DNA of 39,264 nucleotides. Source: an uncultured Lachnospiraceae bacterium (GTDB lineage: Bacteria > Bacillota > Clostridia > Lachnospirales > Lachnospiraceae). The position numbers and the translations under genes are program-made. The stretch spans positions 1-39,264 of the forward strand of contig CANSPM010000036.1 in assembly GCA_947648875.1 (NCBI GenBank). The letters run 5' to 3'. Below, piece after piece: positions 16,051 through 23,312 of the stretch (the stretch's first letter is position 1; every line of letters starts with the position of its first letter). Below the pieces are notes generated by a model that was not told where the DNA came from, made no database searches, and was given only the letters and a program-made list of their open reading frames with translations.

Positions 16051-18441
16051 ATGATGCAGGTGATGAAAAGAGACGGTTCCAGAGTGGACTTTACGCTTGG
16101 CAGGATTAAGGATGTCATACTGAAGGCTTTTACCGCCACCCGGATGGAGTACAGCAATGACATTGTGGACTTGCTGGCCCTGCGGGTGACAGCGGATTTT
16201 CAGTCCAAGATCAGGGACGGCGCTGTCTATGTGGAGGATATTCAGGATAGTGTGGAGAAGGTGCTGGGACAGGCAGGGTATGAGGAAGCGGCCAAGGCCT
16301 ATATTCTGTATCGCAAGCAGCGGGAGAAGTTGCGCGCCATGAAGTCCACGATTCTGGATTATAAAGATGTGGTGAACAGCTATGTGAAGGTGGAGGACTG
16401 GCGTGTGAAGGAAAACTCCACGGTGACATACTCCGTGGGGGGGCTGATTCTGAGCAATTCCGGTGCGGTGACGGCCAACTACTGGCTGTCCGAGATCTAC
16501 GACGAGGAGATTGCGGAGGCGCACCGTAGAGCAGATATTCATATTCACGATTTGTCCATGCTCACAGGCTATTGTGCGGGCTGGTCCCTGAAACAGCTGA
16601 TCAGGGAGGGGCTGGGAGGGATCACTGGAAAGATCACTTCCGCTCCCGCCAGACATTTGTCCGTGTTGTGCAACCAGATGGTAAATTTTCTGGGAATTAT
16701 GCAGAATGAATGGGCCGGCGCCCAGGCTTTTTCCTCCTTTGACACCTATCTCGCTCCCTTTGTGAAGGCGGACAACCTTTCCTATGACGAAGTGAAGAAG
16801 TGTATAGAAGCCTTTATCTACGGGGTAAATACGCCCAGCCGCTGGGGCACCCAGGCACCTTTTTCCAATATTACCCTGGACTGGACCGTGCCGGAGGATC
16901 TGGCACAGCTGCCCGCCATCGTTGGAGGCAGGGAGATGGGTTTCAGATACAAGGACTGTAAGAAGGAGATGGACATGGTCAACAAGGCTTTTATTGAGAC
17001 CATGATCGAGGGGGACGCAAGCGGCAGAGGCTTCCAGTATCCCATCCCCACCTATTCCATCACCCGTGATTTTGACTGGTCCGACACGGAGAACAATCGG
17101 CTTCTGTTTGAGATGACGGCCAAGTACGGTACACCGTATTTTTCCAACTACATCAATTCGGACATGGAACCGGGCGACGTGCGGAGCATGTGTTGCCGTC
17201 TGCGGCTGGATCTGCGGGAACTGCGGAAAAAGACCGGTGGTTTCTTTGGGTCCGGAGAGAGCACGGGCAGCGTGGGCGTGGTGACCATCAACATGCCCAG
17301 AATCGCTTATCTGTCCTCCGACCGGGAGGACTTTTACAAGAGGCTCGACCATATGATGGATATTGCGGCCCGCTCGCTGAAAATTAAGCGGGAGGTGATC
17401 ACCCGGCTGCTGGAGGAGGGACTGTACCCCTATACCAAAAGATATCTGGGCACTTTCGACAACCATTTTTCTACCATTGGGCTCATTGGCATGAACGAGG
17501 CGGGACTCAACGCAAGGTGGCTTAAGGCGGATATGTCCCACAGGAGGACACAGGAATTTACCAAGGAAGTGCTCCGGCATATGCGTAGCCGTCTGTCTGA
17601 TTATCAGGAGCAGTACGGAGACTTGTACAATCTGGAGGCCACTCCTGCGGAGAGCACCGCCTACCGTCTGGCCAGACATGACCGGAAGAAGTGGCCGGAC
17701 ATCAAGACTGCGGGCAGGCAGGGGGACACGCCTTATTATACGAATTCTTCTCATCTGCCGGTGGACTATACCATGGACATCTTTGACGCCCTGGATATTC
17801 AGGATGAACTACAGACGCTGTATACCTCGGGTACGGTGTTCCACGCGTTTTTGGGGGAGAAGCTGCCGGACTGGAAGGCGGCGTCGTCTCTGGTGCGGAA
17901 GATTGCGGAGAATTACAGGTTGCCCTATTATACCATGTCTCCCACTTATTCTATCTGTAAGGAGCATGGCTACCTGGCGGGAGAACAGTTCACCTGTCCC
18001 CACTGCGGCGGCAAGACGGAGGTTTACAGCCGTATTACCGGTTATTACCGTCCGGTGCAGAACTGGAATGACGGCAAGCTACAGGAATACGCCAACCGCA
18101 CGGAGTACAATGTGGAGAAATCCGTGTTGAAACGCCCCATGCGCAGTATGGTGACCCTCTCCAGTTTCGCGGATGAACTCCAGGTGGACGTGCAGGCGCC
18201 ACAGAACGTTAAATACCTCTTTACTACAAGAACCTGCCCCAACTGCAAGATGGCCCGGGAGTACCTGAAGGGGGTGAAGTATCTGCCCATCGACGCGGAA
18301 GAGAACATGGAACTGGCAAGGCGTTACGGGGTTATGCAGGCTCCTACTCTGGTGGTGGTAGAGGGTAATGATTTCACGAAATATGTGAACGTGTCAAATA
18401 TCAGGAAGTATGCCGAGCAGAGAAAAGCGGTGCCGGTGTAA
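16051..18441 (+). CDS. nrdD: Class III (anaerobic) ribonucleotide reductase with fused C-terminal redoxin domain
   Basis: The 796-residue NrdD reduces ribonucleoside triphosphates with a glycyl radical. Residues 1-90 are an ATP-cone (MKRDGSRVDFTLGRIKDVILKA). The barrel carries IHIHDL, GVNTPSRWG and the cysteine pair C381-C382 (MCCRLR), one a candidate thiyl-radical cysteine. The glycyl radical lies in SRITGYYRPVQNW, at G664. A single CPHC pair (C649, C652) precedes it; the second cysteine pair of classical zinc sites is absent. Residues about 705-790 add a glutaredoxin/NrdH-like domain: VKYLFTTRTCPNCKMA with C729-P-N-C732, and the cis-Pro strand APTLVVV. This suggests electrons from a dithiol redoxin rather than formate. 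No nrdG activase gene is adjacent. ATG 16051 follows GGGAG. Confidence 0.93.
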   Translation: MMQVMKRDGSRVDFTLGRIKDVILKAFTATRMEYSNDIVDLLALRVTADFQSKIRDGAVYVEDIQDSVEKVLGQAGYEEAAKAYILYRKQREKLRAMKSTILDYKDVVNSYVKVEDWRVKENSTVTYSVGGLILSNSGAVTANYWLSEIYDEEIAEAHRRADIHIHDLSMLTGYCAGWSLKQLIREGLGGITGKITSAPARHLSVLCNQMVNFLGIMQNEWAGAQAFSSFDTYLAPFVKADNLSYDEVKKCIEAFIYGVNTPSRWGTQAPFSNITLDWTVPEDLAQLPAIVGGREMGFRYKDCKKEMDMVNKAFIETMIEGDASGRGFQYPIPTYSITRDFDWSDTENNRLLFEMTAKYGTPYFSNYINSDMEPGDVRSMCCRLRLDLRELRKKTGGFFGSGESTGSVGVVTINMPRIAYLSSDREDFYKRLDHMMDIAARSLKIKREVITRLLEEGLYPYTKRYLGTFDNHFSTIGLIGMNEAGLNARWLKADMSHRRTQEFTKEVLRHMRSRLSDYQEQYGDLYNLEATPAESTAYRLARHDRKKWPDIKTAGRQGDTPYYTNSSHLPVDYTMDIFDALDIQDELQTLYTSGTVFHAFLGEKLPDWKAASSLVRKIAENYRLPYYTMSPTYSICKEHGYLAGEQFTCPHCGGKTEVYSRITGYYRPVQNWNDGKLQEYANRTEYNVEKSVLKRPMRSMVTLSSFADELQVDVQAPQNVKYLFTTRTCPNCKMAREYLKGVKYLPIDAEENMELARRYGVMQAPTLVVVEGNDFTKYVNVSNIRKYAEQRKAVPV

Positions 18442-18493
18442 CTCGGAAAAGAGAATACAGGTCCAGTTGAGAAATAACAGGAATTAAAAGCAG

Positions 18494-18588
18494 TCCCGCA
18501 ACGAAGATGTTCACATTTGGGTCCTTTGAGGCCCAGGCACCACAGGGCGGGGATATAACCGGAGATTGGAAAATCTCCATATAGGAGG
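18494..18588 (+). promoter_or_regulatory. Potential structured leader of pyrF
   Basis: CCCGC (18495-18499) can pair with GCGGG (18547-18551), enclosing a stem GGG(T)CC / GGCCC with a bulged T. A 7-bp hairpin, GGAGATT / AATCTCC with a GGAA tetraloop (18561-18578), sits 4 bases before AGGAGG (18583-18588). I do not recognise a known riboswitch or a PyrR-binding loop. It may only stabilise mRNA or tune initiation. Confidence 0.35.
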
Positions 18589-18600
18589 ATTGAAAAGTAT

Positions 18601-19530
18601 ATGATTAACAAACTGATTACCAGAATCCGTCAGACCGGGGCTCCTATTGTAGTGGGTCTGGACCCCATGATGAAATTTATTCCGCAGCAGATTCAAAAGG
18701 AGGCTTATGCACAGTGCGGGGAGACTCTGGAAGGGGCGGCGGAGGCGATCTGGCAGTACAACAAAGGGATTGTGGATGCCATTTGGGATCTGATCCCGGC
18801 TGTGAAACCGCAGATTGCCATGTACGAGCAGTTCGGCATACCTGGGATTGTGGCTTTCAAAAAGACGGTGGATTACTGTAAGGAAAAAGGCCTGGTGGTT
18901 ATCGGTGATGTGAAGAGAGGAGATATCGGCTCCACCTCCGAAGCCTACGCGGCGGGACATCTGGGCAAGGTGCAGGTGGGAGAAAAATTCTACTATGGTT
19001 TTGACGAGGATTTTGTCACAGTGAATCCCTATTTGGGTTCCGACGGCGTGAAGCCTTTTATCAGAGTATGTAAGGAGGAAAAGAAAGGGATCTTTGTGCT
19101 GGTGAAGACCTCCAATCCCAGCAGTGGCGAACTGCAGGACCAGCTTGTGGACGGTAAACCTGTCTATGAACTGGTGGGAGAGCAGGTGGCAGCCTGGGGA
19201 CAGGAGTGTATGGGCGACGGCTACAGCTATGTGGGAGCGGTGGTGGGTGCCACATATCCGGAGCAGGGCAGGATTCTTCGGAAAGTGATGCCCAAGACCT
19301 TCTTTCTGGTGCCCGCATATGGGGCCCAGGGCGGCAGAGGAGCGGATCTGGTGCATTTCTTCAATGAGGACGGACTGGGTGCCATTGTCAATTCCTCCCG
19401 AGGGATCATTGCGGCTTATCAGCAGGAGAAATACGCGCAGTACGGCGAGGCCAACTATGCGGATGCTTCCCGGGCGGCAGTGCTGGATATGCGGGAGGAT
19501 ATTTCGGGAGCGCTGGCGGCCCGCGCGTAG
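18601..19530 (+). CDS. pyrF: Orotidine-5'-phosphate decarboxylase (type 2)
   Basis: The 309-residue enzyme makes UMP from OMP, the last step of pyrimidine synthesis. The start follows AGGAGG. The TIM-barrel landmarks are IVVGLDPMMKF at the N-terminus, AVKPQIAMYEQFG, and the catalytic strand VIGDVKRGDIGST with K105 and D108. VGATYPEQ and PAYGAQGG make the phosphate site. The longer length is normal for the second PyrF subfamily found in clostridia and actinobacteria. No other pyr gene is beside it, so the pathway is dispersed in this genome. Confidence 0.95.
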   Translation: MINKLITRIRQTGAPIVVGLDPMMKFIPQQIQKEAYAQCGETLEGAAEAIWQYNKGIVDAIWDLIPAVKPQIAMYEQFGIPGIVAFKKTVDYCKEKGLVVIGDVKRGDIGSTSEAYAAGHLGKVQVGEKFYYGFDEDFVTVNPYLGSDGVKPFIRVCKEEKKGIFVLVKTSNPSSGELQDQLVDGKPVYELVGEQVAAWGQECMGDGYSYVGAVVGATYPEQGRILRKVMPKTFFLVPAYGAQGGRGADLVHFFNEDGLGAIVNSSRGIIAAYQQEKYAQYGEANYADASRAAVLDMREDISGALAARA

Positions 19531-19780
19531 AAAACGGAAAAGATACGGCGTGTTGAAAAAAGGGCAATTTTTATGAAAACAATCCTATAGAGAGTATGCT
19601 ATCCTGTATATATAAAAAGTATCCGCCCATAGCGCCGGCGCCTGTCATATCGACATCGAGGCGGTCTTGCGGTCATGGCTGTGAAATTTGAAGGCTTGCA
19701 GAGCAGGGATTCTGAAGGACGGGGGATTTTGCTGTTTGGCGCCAGCAGGGGAAAATGGGTACTTGGACAGGAGGAAATAT

Positions 19781-20188
19781 ATGGGCAAAGCATCCGTGAC
19801 GGAAGAAGTTATCTCCTATATCGAGAAACATTTGGAGCAGGAACTGTCTCTGGAGGAGATCGCTGGAGCGCTTCATTACTCCAGATATTATGTGGCCAGG
19901 GCCTTTAAGGAAAACACTGGTATGACTCTCCACAAATATATCCAGGGCAAGCGGCTGCGGGAGGCGGCGAGAAAGCTGGCGCTGTCCAGGCAGCCCATCA
20001 TTGAAGTCGCTTTCAGCGCGGGCTATGGTTCCCAGCAGGCATTTACCCAGGCCTTTCGCCGGGAATATCAGTGTACGCCGCAGGAGTACAGGAAAATAGG
20101 CGGAAAAGGCAAGATTGTGGAGTGCATGGGCGGCAGGAAGTATTTCCGGAAGGCCTGTTATCCTCTGGAAAGGGGGGTTGCGGCATGA
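19781..20188 (+). CDS. Small AraC-type regulator (DNA-binding domain only)
   Basis: ATG 19781 (135 residues) follows AGGAGG; the frame is open back to 19688 without support for an earlier start. Residues 7-105 form the double helix-turn-helix of the AraC/XylS family: [38 protein letters not shown], and the second HTH with [21 protein letters not shown] and the closing TPQEYRK. There is no effector domain, only about 30 further basic residues. Such short members usually respond to their own level or to a partner protein. The stop overlaps the start of the following clpP paralogue (ATGA), so the two are translationally coupled. About 250 bases upstream hold no gene, only an AT-rich promoter-like stretch near 19565-19615. 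Confidence 0.85.
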   Translation: MGKASVTEEVISYIEKHLEQELSLEEIAGALHYSRYYVARAFKENTGMTLHKYIQGKRLREAARKLALSRQPIIEVAFSAGYGSQQAFTQAFRREYQCTPQEYRKIGGKGKIVECMGGRKYFRKACYPLERGVAA

Positions 20189-20778
20189 GCCTGGTGCCAT
20201 ATGTAGTGGAACAGACCGGCAGGGGAGAGCGGAGTTATGATATTTATTCCCGGTTACTGTCGGACAGGATTGTTTTTTTGGGGGAGGAAGTCAGTGACAA
20301 CTCTGCAAGCCTGGTCATTGCCCAGATGCTTTTTCTGGAGGCCCAGGACCCGGAGAAGGAGATCCGTCTTTACATCAACAGCCCCGGAGGCTCCATATCG
20401 GCAGGACTGGCGATCTATGATACCATGCGGTATATCAAATGTGACGTATCCACCATCTGTCTGGGGCTTGCCGCCAGCTTTGGGGCATTTCTGCTGGCAG
20501 GGGGGGCAAAGGGAAAGCGCATGGCTCTCCCCAACGCAGAGATCATGATTCACCAGCCCGCCATCTCGGGAGGAGTCAAGGGACAGGCCACGGACATACG
20601 CATTGTCTCCGATCACATTCAGCGCAGCAAGCGCAGATTGAACAGGATTATGGCGGAAAATACGGGAAAGACAGAGGAAGAGATCGCGGCGGCCACGGAG
20701 CGGGACAATTATATGTCCGCTGAGGAGGCGCTGGAATTTGGGATTATTGACCGGATTATAGAGAATCGGCAGCCGTAG
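20185..20778 (+). CDS. ClpP-type serine protease, second paralogue
   Basis: The 197-residue start at ATG 20185 follows AGGGGGG. The sequence is close to the canonical ClpP at 33496, and the catalytic triad is present: S98 in [10 protein letters not shown]123 in MIHQP, D174 in TERDN. The helix after His is 2 residues longer ([13 protein letters not shown] against [11 protein letters not shown]). The handle region, hydrophobic docking residues and the YINSPGGS loop are kept. It has no ATPase partner next to it and probably either forms mixed ClpP1P2 rings or uses the ClpX encoded at 34255. It overlaps the AraC-type gene by 4 bases, so its amount is tied to that regulator. Length is normal for ClpP; no degeneration is visible. 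Confidence 0.92.
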   Translation: MSLVPYVVEQTGRGERSYDIYSRLLSDRIVFLGEEVSDNSASLVIAQMLFLEAQDPEKEIRLYINSPGGSISAGLAIYDTMRYIKCDVSTICLGLAASFGAFLLAGGAKGKRMALPNAEIMIHQPAISGGVKGQATDIRIVSDHIQRSKRRLNRIMAENTGKTEEEIAAATERDNYMSAEEALEFGIIDRIIENRQP

Positions 20779-20782
20779 TGAC

Positions 20783-20805
20783 AAAAACCGTGATGTCAGG
20801 TTTTT
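20783..20805. terminator. Short bidirectional terminator between convergent genes
   Basis: AAAAACC at 20783-20789 and GGTTTTT at 20799-20805 pair around a 9-base loop, giving a T-run on both strands. It overlaps the stop codon of the histidine kinase. The stem is weak in G+C. Confidence 0.4.
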
Positions 20806-22274
20806 TCCTCGCATCTCAGAGTGAGGCAAAAGACAGCGCCGCCCCCTTCCGCGTCCCTCACTGTCAGGCTTCCTCCGTGGGCCAGGGCGATCTCCCGGGC
20901 GATGCACAGGCCCAGGCCAAAGTGGGAGCGGTCTGTGTGGGAACGCTGGGCGCGGTAGAAACGTTCAAAAATATGAGCCTTGTCGGCATCGGAGATGCCG
21001 GGGCCGTTGTCCGTGACGCGGATAGAGACGGCATAAGCGCCGCCGACATTTTGTCGGCGGTTTTTTGCATGTCGATGGAATGCCCGCAGAATGCGGAGGC
21101 TATTGTTGACTGCTTTTCCGGCTTTGGACGACATATGGACCTCGGCGGACAGGATCACTTTGCCTCCGGCGAGGGTGTAACTTAAGGCGTTTTGCAGCAG
21201 AATGGACAGAAGTTGTTCCAGCTTGTGCCGATCGCCCCGTATATGGGGCAGGGACTCCGGGGGCAGCTGTAGATGCAAACGGATTTTCTTCTGGGAGGCC
21301 AGCAGTTCCATCTGCTCGTAGACCGTCAGCAGCAGCGTGTCCAGATCCACATCCTGCCTTTCGGGCAGCAGATTTCCCTGACCGCTGACCATCTCCAGTC
21401 TGCTAAGTGTCAGCAGATCCTCAATCAACCGCCCCATACGGGCACATTCCTGGTCTATAGTCTGTTCATAGGCCGGGGGTCTGGCATGCATACAGGCCTG
21501 AATCACAGCCAGAGGAGTGCGCAGTTCGTGGGAGGCATCCGCCACAAAGCGGATCTGTCGGTCATGGCTTTCCCGCAGGGGCCACAGCACTTTTCTCGTA
21601 AAAAAGGAGGCAAAAAAGATCAGCAGCAGGATGCCTGCCAAATCAATCAGCACAAAACGCAGACGTTGCTGCCATAGTTTCTTCCGCAGATGTTCAGAGG
21701 AGGAGGCTACCAGGAGAGTGACACCGGACGGCCGCTCCCCCGTCAGTTGCTGGGCGGCGGAAGGCTGACCGATGGATAACCGGGTCAGGTATACCTGATA
21801 CTCCTGCCCGTCCCCGGTTGTCAATCTCAGAAGTGACCAGTTTTCCCCGGAGGACAGCATTGAATACTCATCCCCGGAGGGCAGCCGCAGGGTCTCATCC
21901 GGGGAGGGCAGCCGGGACAAAAGCATGCCAAGAACTTCCGGAGAAAGGGTATGCAGGGGCATTTCGTTGAAGCGGAAAGGGAATCCCTGATCCCAGAGAT
22001 AGATTTGATAGCCGTTGTTCTGTTCCAGGCCGCTCAGATAGACATGGGTGATCACGGCCTGCTGTTCAAGGCTGCTGGACAAATTGCTCATATCCAGCCG
22101 GAAAGTGTTCAAGTGGTTGTCCCACAGCGTCCTTTCCGCCAGATAGAGATAGAGGGCGGAGAACAGGCACAGGATGGAGATCGTGATGGCGGCGCACAGA
22201 AAAGTAAGACGGCGGTGTACTGCGTGGAACAGAGCCTGTTCGTTGCCGAAATTTTCATTATTTAAGTTTCGCAT
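20796..22274 (-). CDS. Membrane sensor histidine kinase (partner of the OmpR-type regulator)
   Basis: This 492-residue kinase has TM1 at about residues 25-47, an extracellular sensor of about 150 residues that I do not recognise, and TM2 at about 206-228. The dimerisation helix holds the phospho-acceptor H249 in FVADASHELRTPLAVI. The ATPase domain has the N-box LLQNALSYT, DNGPGIS and GLGL. Between the N-box and DNGPGI there is an insert of roughly 35 basic residues (around KNRRQNVGG), which the family lacks. It coincides with a terminator-like hairpin on the other strand. The gene overlaps the end of the response regulator by 13 bases, so both are made from one transcript. It probably controls the ABC operon on the other side of the regulator. 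Confidence 0.9.
   Translation of the reverse strand: MRNLNNENFGNEQALFHAVHRRLTFLCAAITISILCLFSALYLYLAERTLWDNHLNTFRLDMSNLSSSLEQQAVITHVYLSGLEQNNGYQIYLWDQGFPFRFNEMPLHTLSPEVLGMLLSRLPSPDETLRLPSGDEYSMLSSGENWSLLRLTTGDGQEYQVYLTRLSIGQPSAAQQLTGERPSGVTLLVASSSEHLRKKLWQQRLRFVLIDLAGILLLIFFASFFTRKVLWPLRESHDRQIRFVADASHELRTPLAVIQACMHARPPAYEQTIDQECARMGRLIEDLLTLSRLEMVSGQGNLLPERQDVDLDTLLLTVYEQMELLASQKKIRLHLQLPPESLPHIRGDRHKLEQLLSILLQNALSYTLAGGKVILSAEVHMSSKAGKAVNNSLRILRAFHRHAKNRRQNVGGAYAVSIRVTDNGPGISDADKAHIFERFYRAQRSHTDRSHFGLGLCIAREIALAHGGSLTVRDAEGGGAVFCLTLRCEEKT
21040..21066 (+). terminator. Terminator-like hairpin antisense within the histidine kinase gene
   Basis: CCGCCGACA (21040-21048) and TGTCGGCGG (21052-21060) form a perfect 9-bp stem with a 3-base loop followed by TTTTTT on the plus strand. 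It would stop plus-strand transcripts running through from the clpP paralogue. It lies in the unusual kinase insert. Confidence 0.5.
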
Positions 22275-22948
22275 ATTCCCTCCAGGCGATATCCCACCCC
22301 GCGAACAGTCTGGATGCTCACCTGGGAATCCAGACTGCGCAGTCTTCTACGCAGAAAAAAGATATAGTTGTCCAGATTGCCTTCCTCTACTTCTGTGTCC
22401 GGTCCCCAGACGCTGAGAAGCAGCTGACTACGACCCAGCGTCTGCCCGGGATGTCGCAGCAGCGCGCACAGAAGGCCGCATTCCCGGCGGGAAAGTGTGC
22501 ATTCTCCGCCGGGGCCCTGGAGTTGGCAGGAAGACTCCGACAACTTTAAATCCCCCCAGGCCAGTTCGCCATTTATCACATGGAAACCGCTTCCCCGGCG
22601 GGAAAGGCTACGGATTCTTGCCATCAGTTCCTCCATGGCGAAGGGTTTGACCAGATAGTCGTCGGCACCCTGGTCCAGCCCCGTAATCCGGTCTGACAGG
22701 GTACCCATGGCTGTCAGCATCAACACGGGCGTGGTATCCCCGGCTCTGCGCCGCGTTTGCAGCAGCTGTGTGCCGGATAAACCGGGCAGCATCCGGTCCA
22801 GTAACACCAGATCTGCAGTGCCCGTCTCCATATAGTATAGTCCCTCCTGTCCGTCCAGACAAGTGTCCACTTCATAGCCCTCCTGCCGCAGAGCGCAGCA
22901 GAGAGCTTCATTTAACTTTTCATCATCCTCAATCAGCAAAATGCGCAT
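22262..22948 (-). CDS. OmpR/PhoB-family response regulator
   Basis: The 228-residue protein has a receiver domain (residues 1-118) with the acidic pocket D8-D9, phospho-acceptor D51 in LVLLDRMLPG, the switch Thr in LMLTAMG, and K in DDYLVKPF. A winged-helix DNA-binding domain follows at about 128-225, with LSRRECGLLCALLRHPG, LLLSVWG, NLDNYIFFLRRRL and TVRGVGYRLE. It is the first gene of a minus-strand pair with the kinase. Family members bind direct repeats with 10-11-bp spacing, and such repeats lie directly upstream on both sides of the divergent gap, so it probably regulates itself and the facing ABC operon. Confidence 0.95.
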   Translation of the reverse strand: MRILLIEDDEKLNEALCCALRQEGYEVDTCLDGQEGLYYMETGTADLVLLDRMLPGLSGTQLLQTRRRAGDTTPVLMLTAMGTLSDRITGLDQGADDYLVKPFAMEELMARIRSLSRRGSGFHVINGELAWGDLKLSESSCQLQGPGGECTLSRRECGLLCALLRHPGQTLGRSQLLLSVWGPDTEVEEGNLDNYIFFLRRRLRSLDSQVSIQTVRGVGYRLEGICET

Positions 22949-22991
22949 TCCCAGATAAATCCTTTCCTGTATGGCATGTGTTTTTTATTGA

Positions 22992-23024
22992 CAATAGAAT
23001 CTCATCGAAGCGCTGATTCTATTG
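22992..23024. promoter_or_regulatory. Inverted repeat in the leader of the response regulator gene
   Basis: CAATAGAATC (22992-23001) and GATTCTATTG (23015-23024) are perfect inverted 10-bp arms with 13 bases between, about 44 bases upstream of the regulator start. It could be a repressor site or an mRNA hairpin; no T-run follows on the minus strand. Confidence 0.45.
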
Positions 23025-23032
23025 CATATATT

Positions 23033-23066
23033 AGCATAGTTTTCTCTAAATAATCTTTAATAATCT
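23033..23066 (-). promoter_or_regulatory. Predicted promoter and direct-repeat operator of the two-component operon
   Basis: AATAATCT occurs at 23049-23056 and again at 23059-23066, a 10-bp step. On the minus strand this reads AGATTATT twice, ending 10 bases before a possible -10 TATGCT (plus-strand 23033-23038). Position and spacing fit an autoregulatory site for the OmpR-type regulator. There is no good -35. Confidence 0.45.
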
Positions 23067-23111
23067 GTAAAGTTTTTAAGAATACCCGCGCGTGTCCGGG
23101 CGGCAGACATA

Positions 23112-23165
23112 TAGAGCAAAATTAGAGATTCCTTAGAGGCAGTTTAGAGAATGGTTTGCTATACT
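23112..23165 (+). promoter_or_regulatory. Four 11-bp-spaced direct repeats and -10 box of the ABC operon
   Basis: TAGAG occurs at 23112, 23123, 23134 and 23145, each exactly 11 bases from the next; the last three share TTAGAG. The array ends 10 bases before TATACT (23160-23165). The -35 position falls inside the repeats and has no consensus, as in activator-dependent promoters of the PhoB/PhoP type. The leader to ATG 23313 would be about 140 bases. The rest of the 22949-23312 gap holds no gene. Confidence 0.65.
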
Positions 23166-23312
23166 GTAGCCATCAAAGACAGCAAAGTCACGCCAGACAA
23201 ACCGTAATTCAACCCTGGGGAGCATTGCGAGGGCATTCGTGGAGCATGTGTGTGGGATTGCGTAATAAGGACAGAGTCTGACGGGCGGCACGAAGAAAGG
23301 AATGGGAGGATT

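Noticed and set aside
16024..17754. Long open frame on the minus strand across nrdD
   Set aside because: It mirrors the codon structure of nrdD, has no domain signature or ribosome site, and nrdD itself is unmistakable.
18442..18600. PyrR attenuator before pyrF
   Set aside because: No PyrR-binding loop and no terminator/antiterminator pair were found.
19565..19615. Promoter for the AraC-type gene
   Set aside because: The stretch is AT-rich with several -10-like hexamers, but none has a matching -35 at correct spacing.
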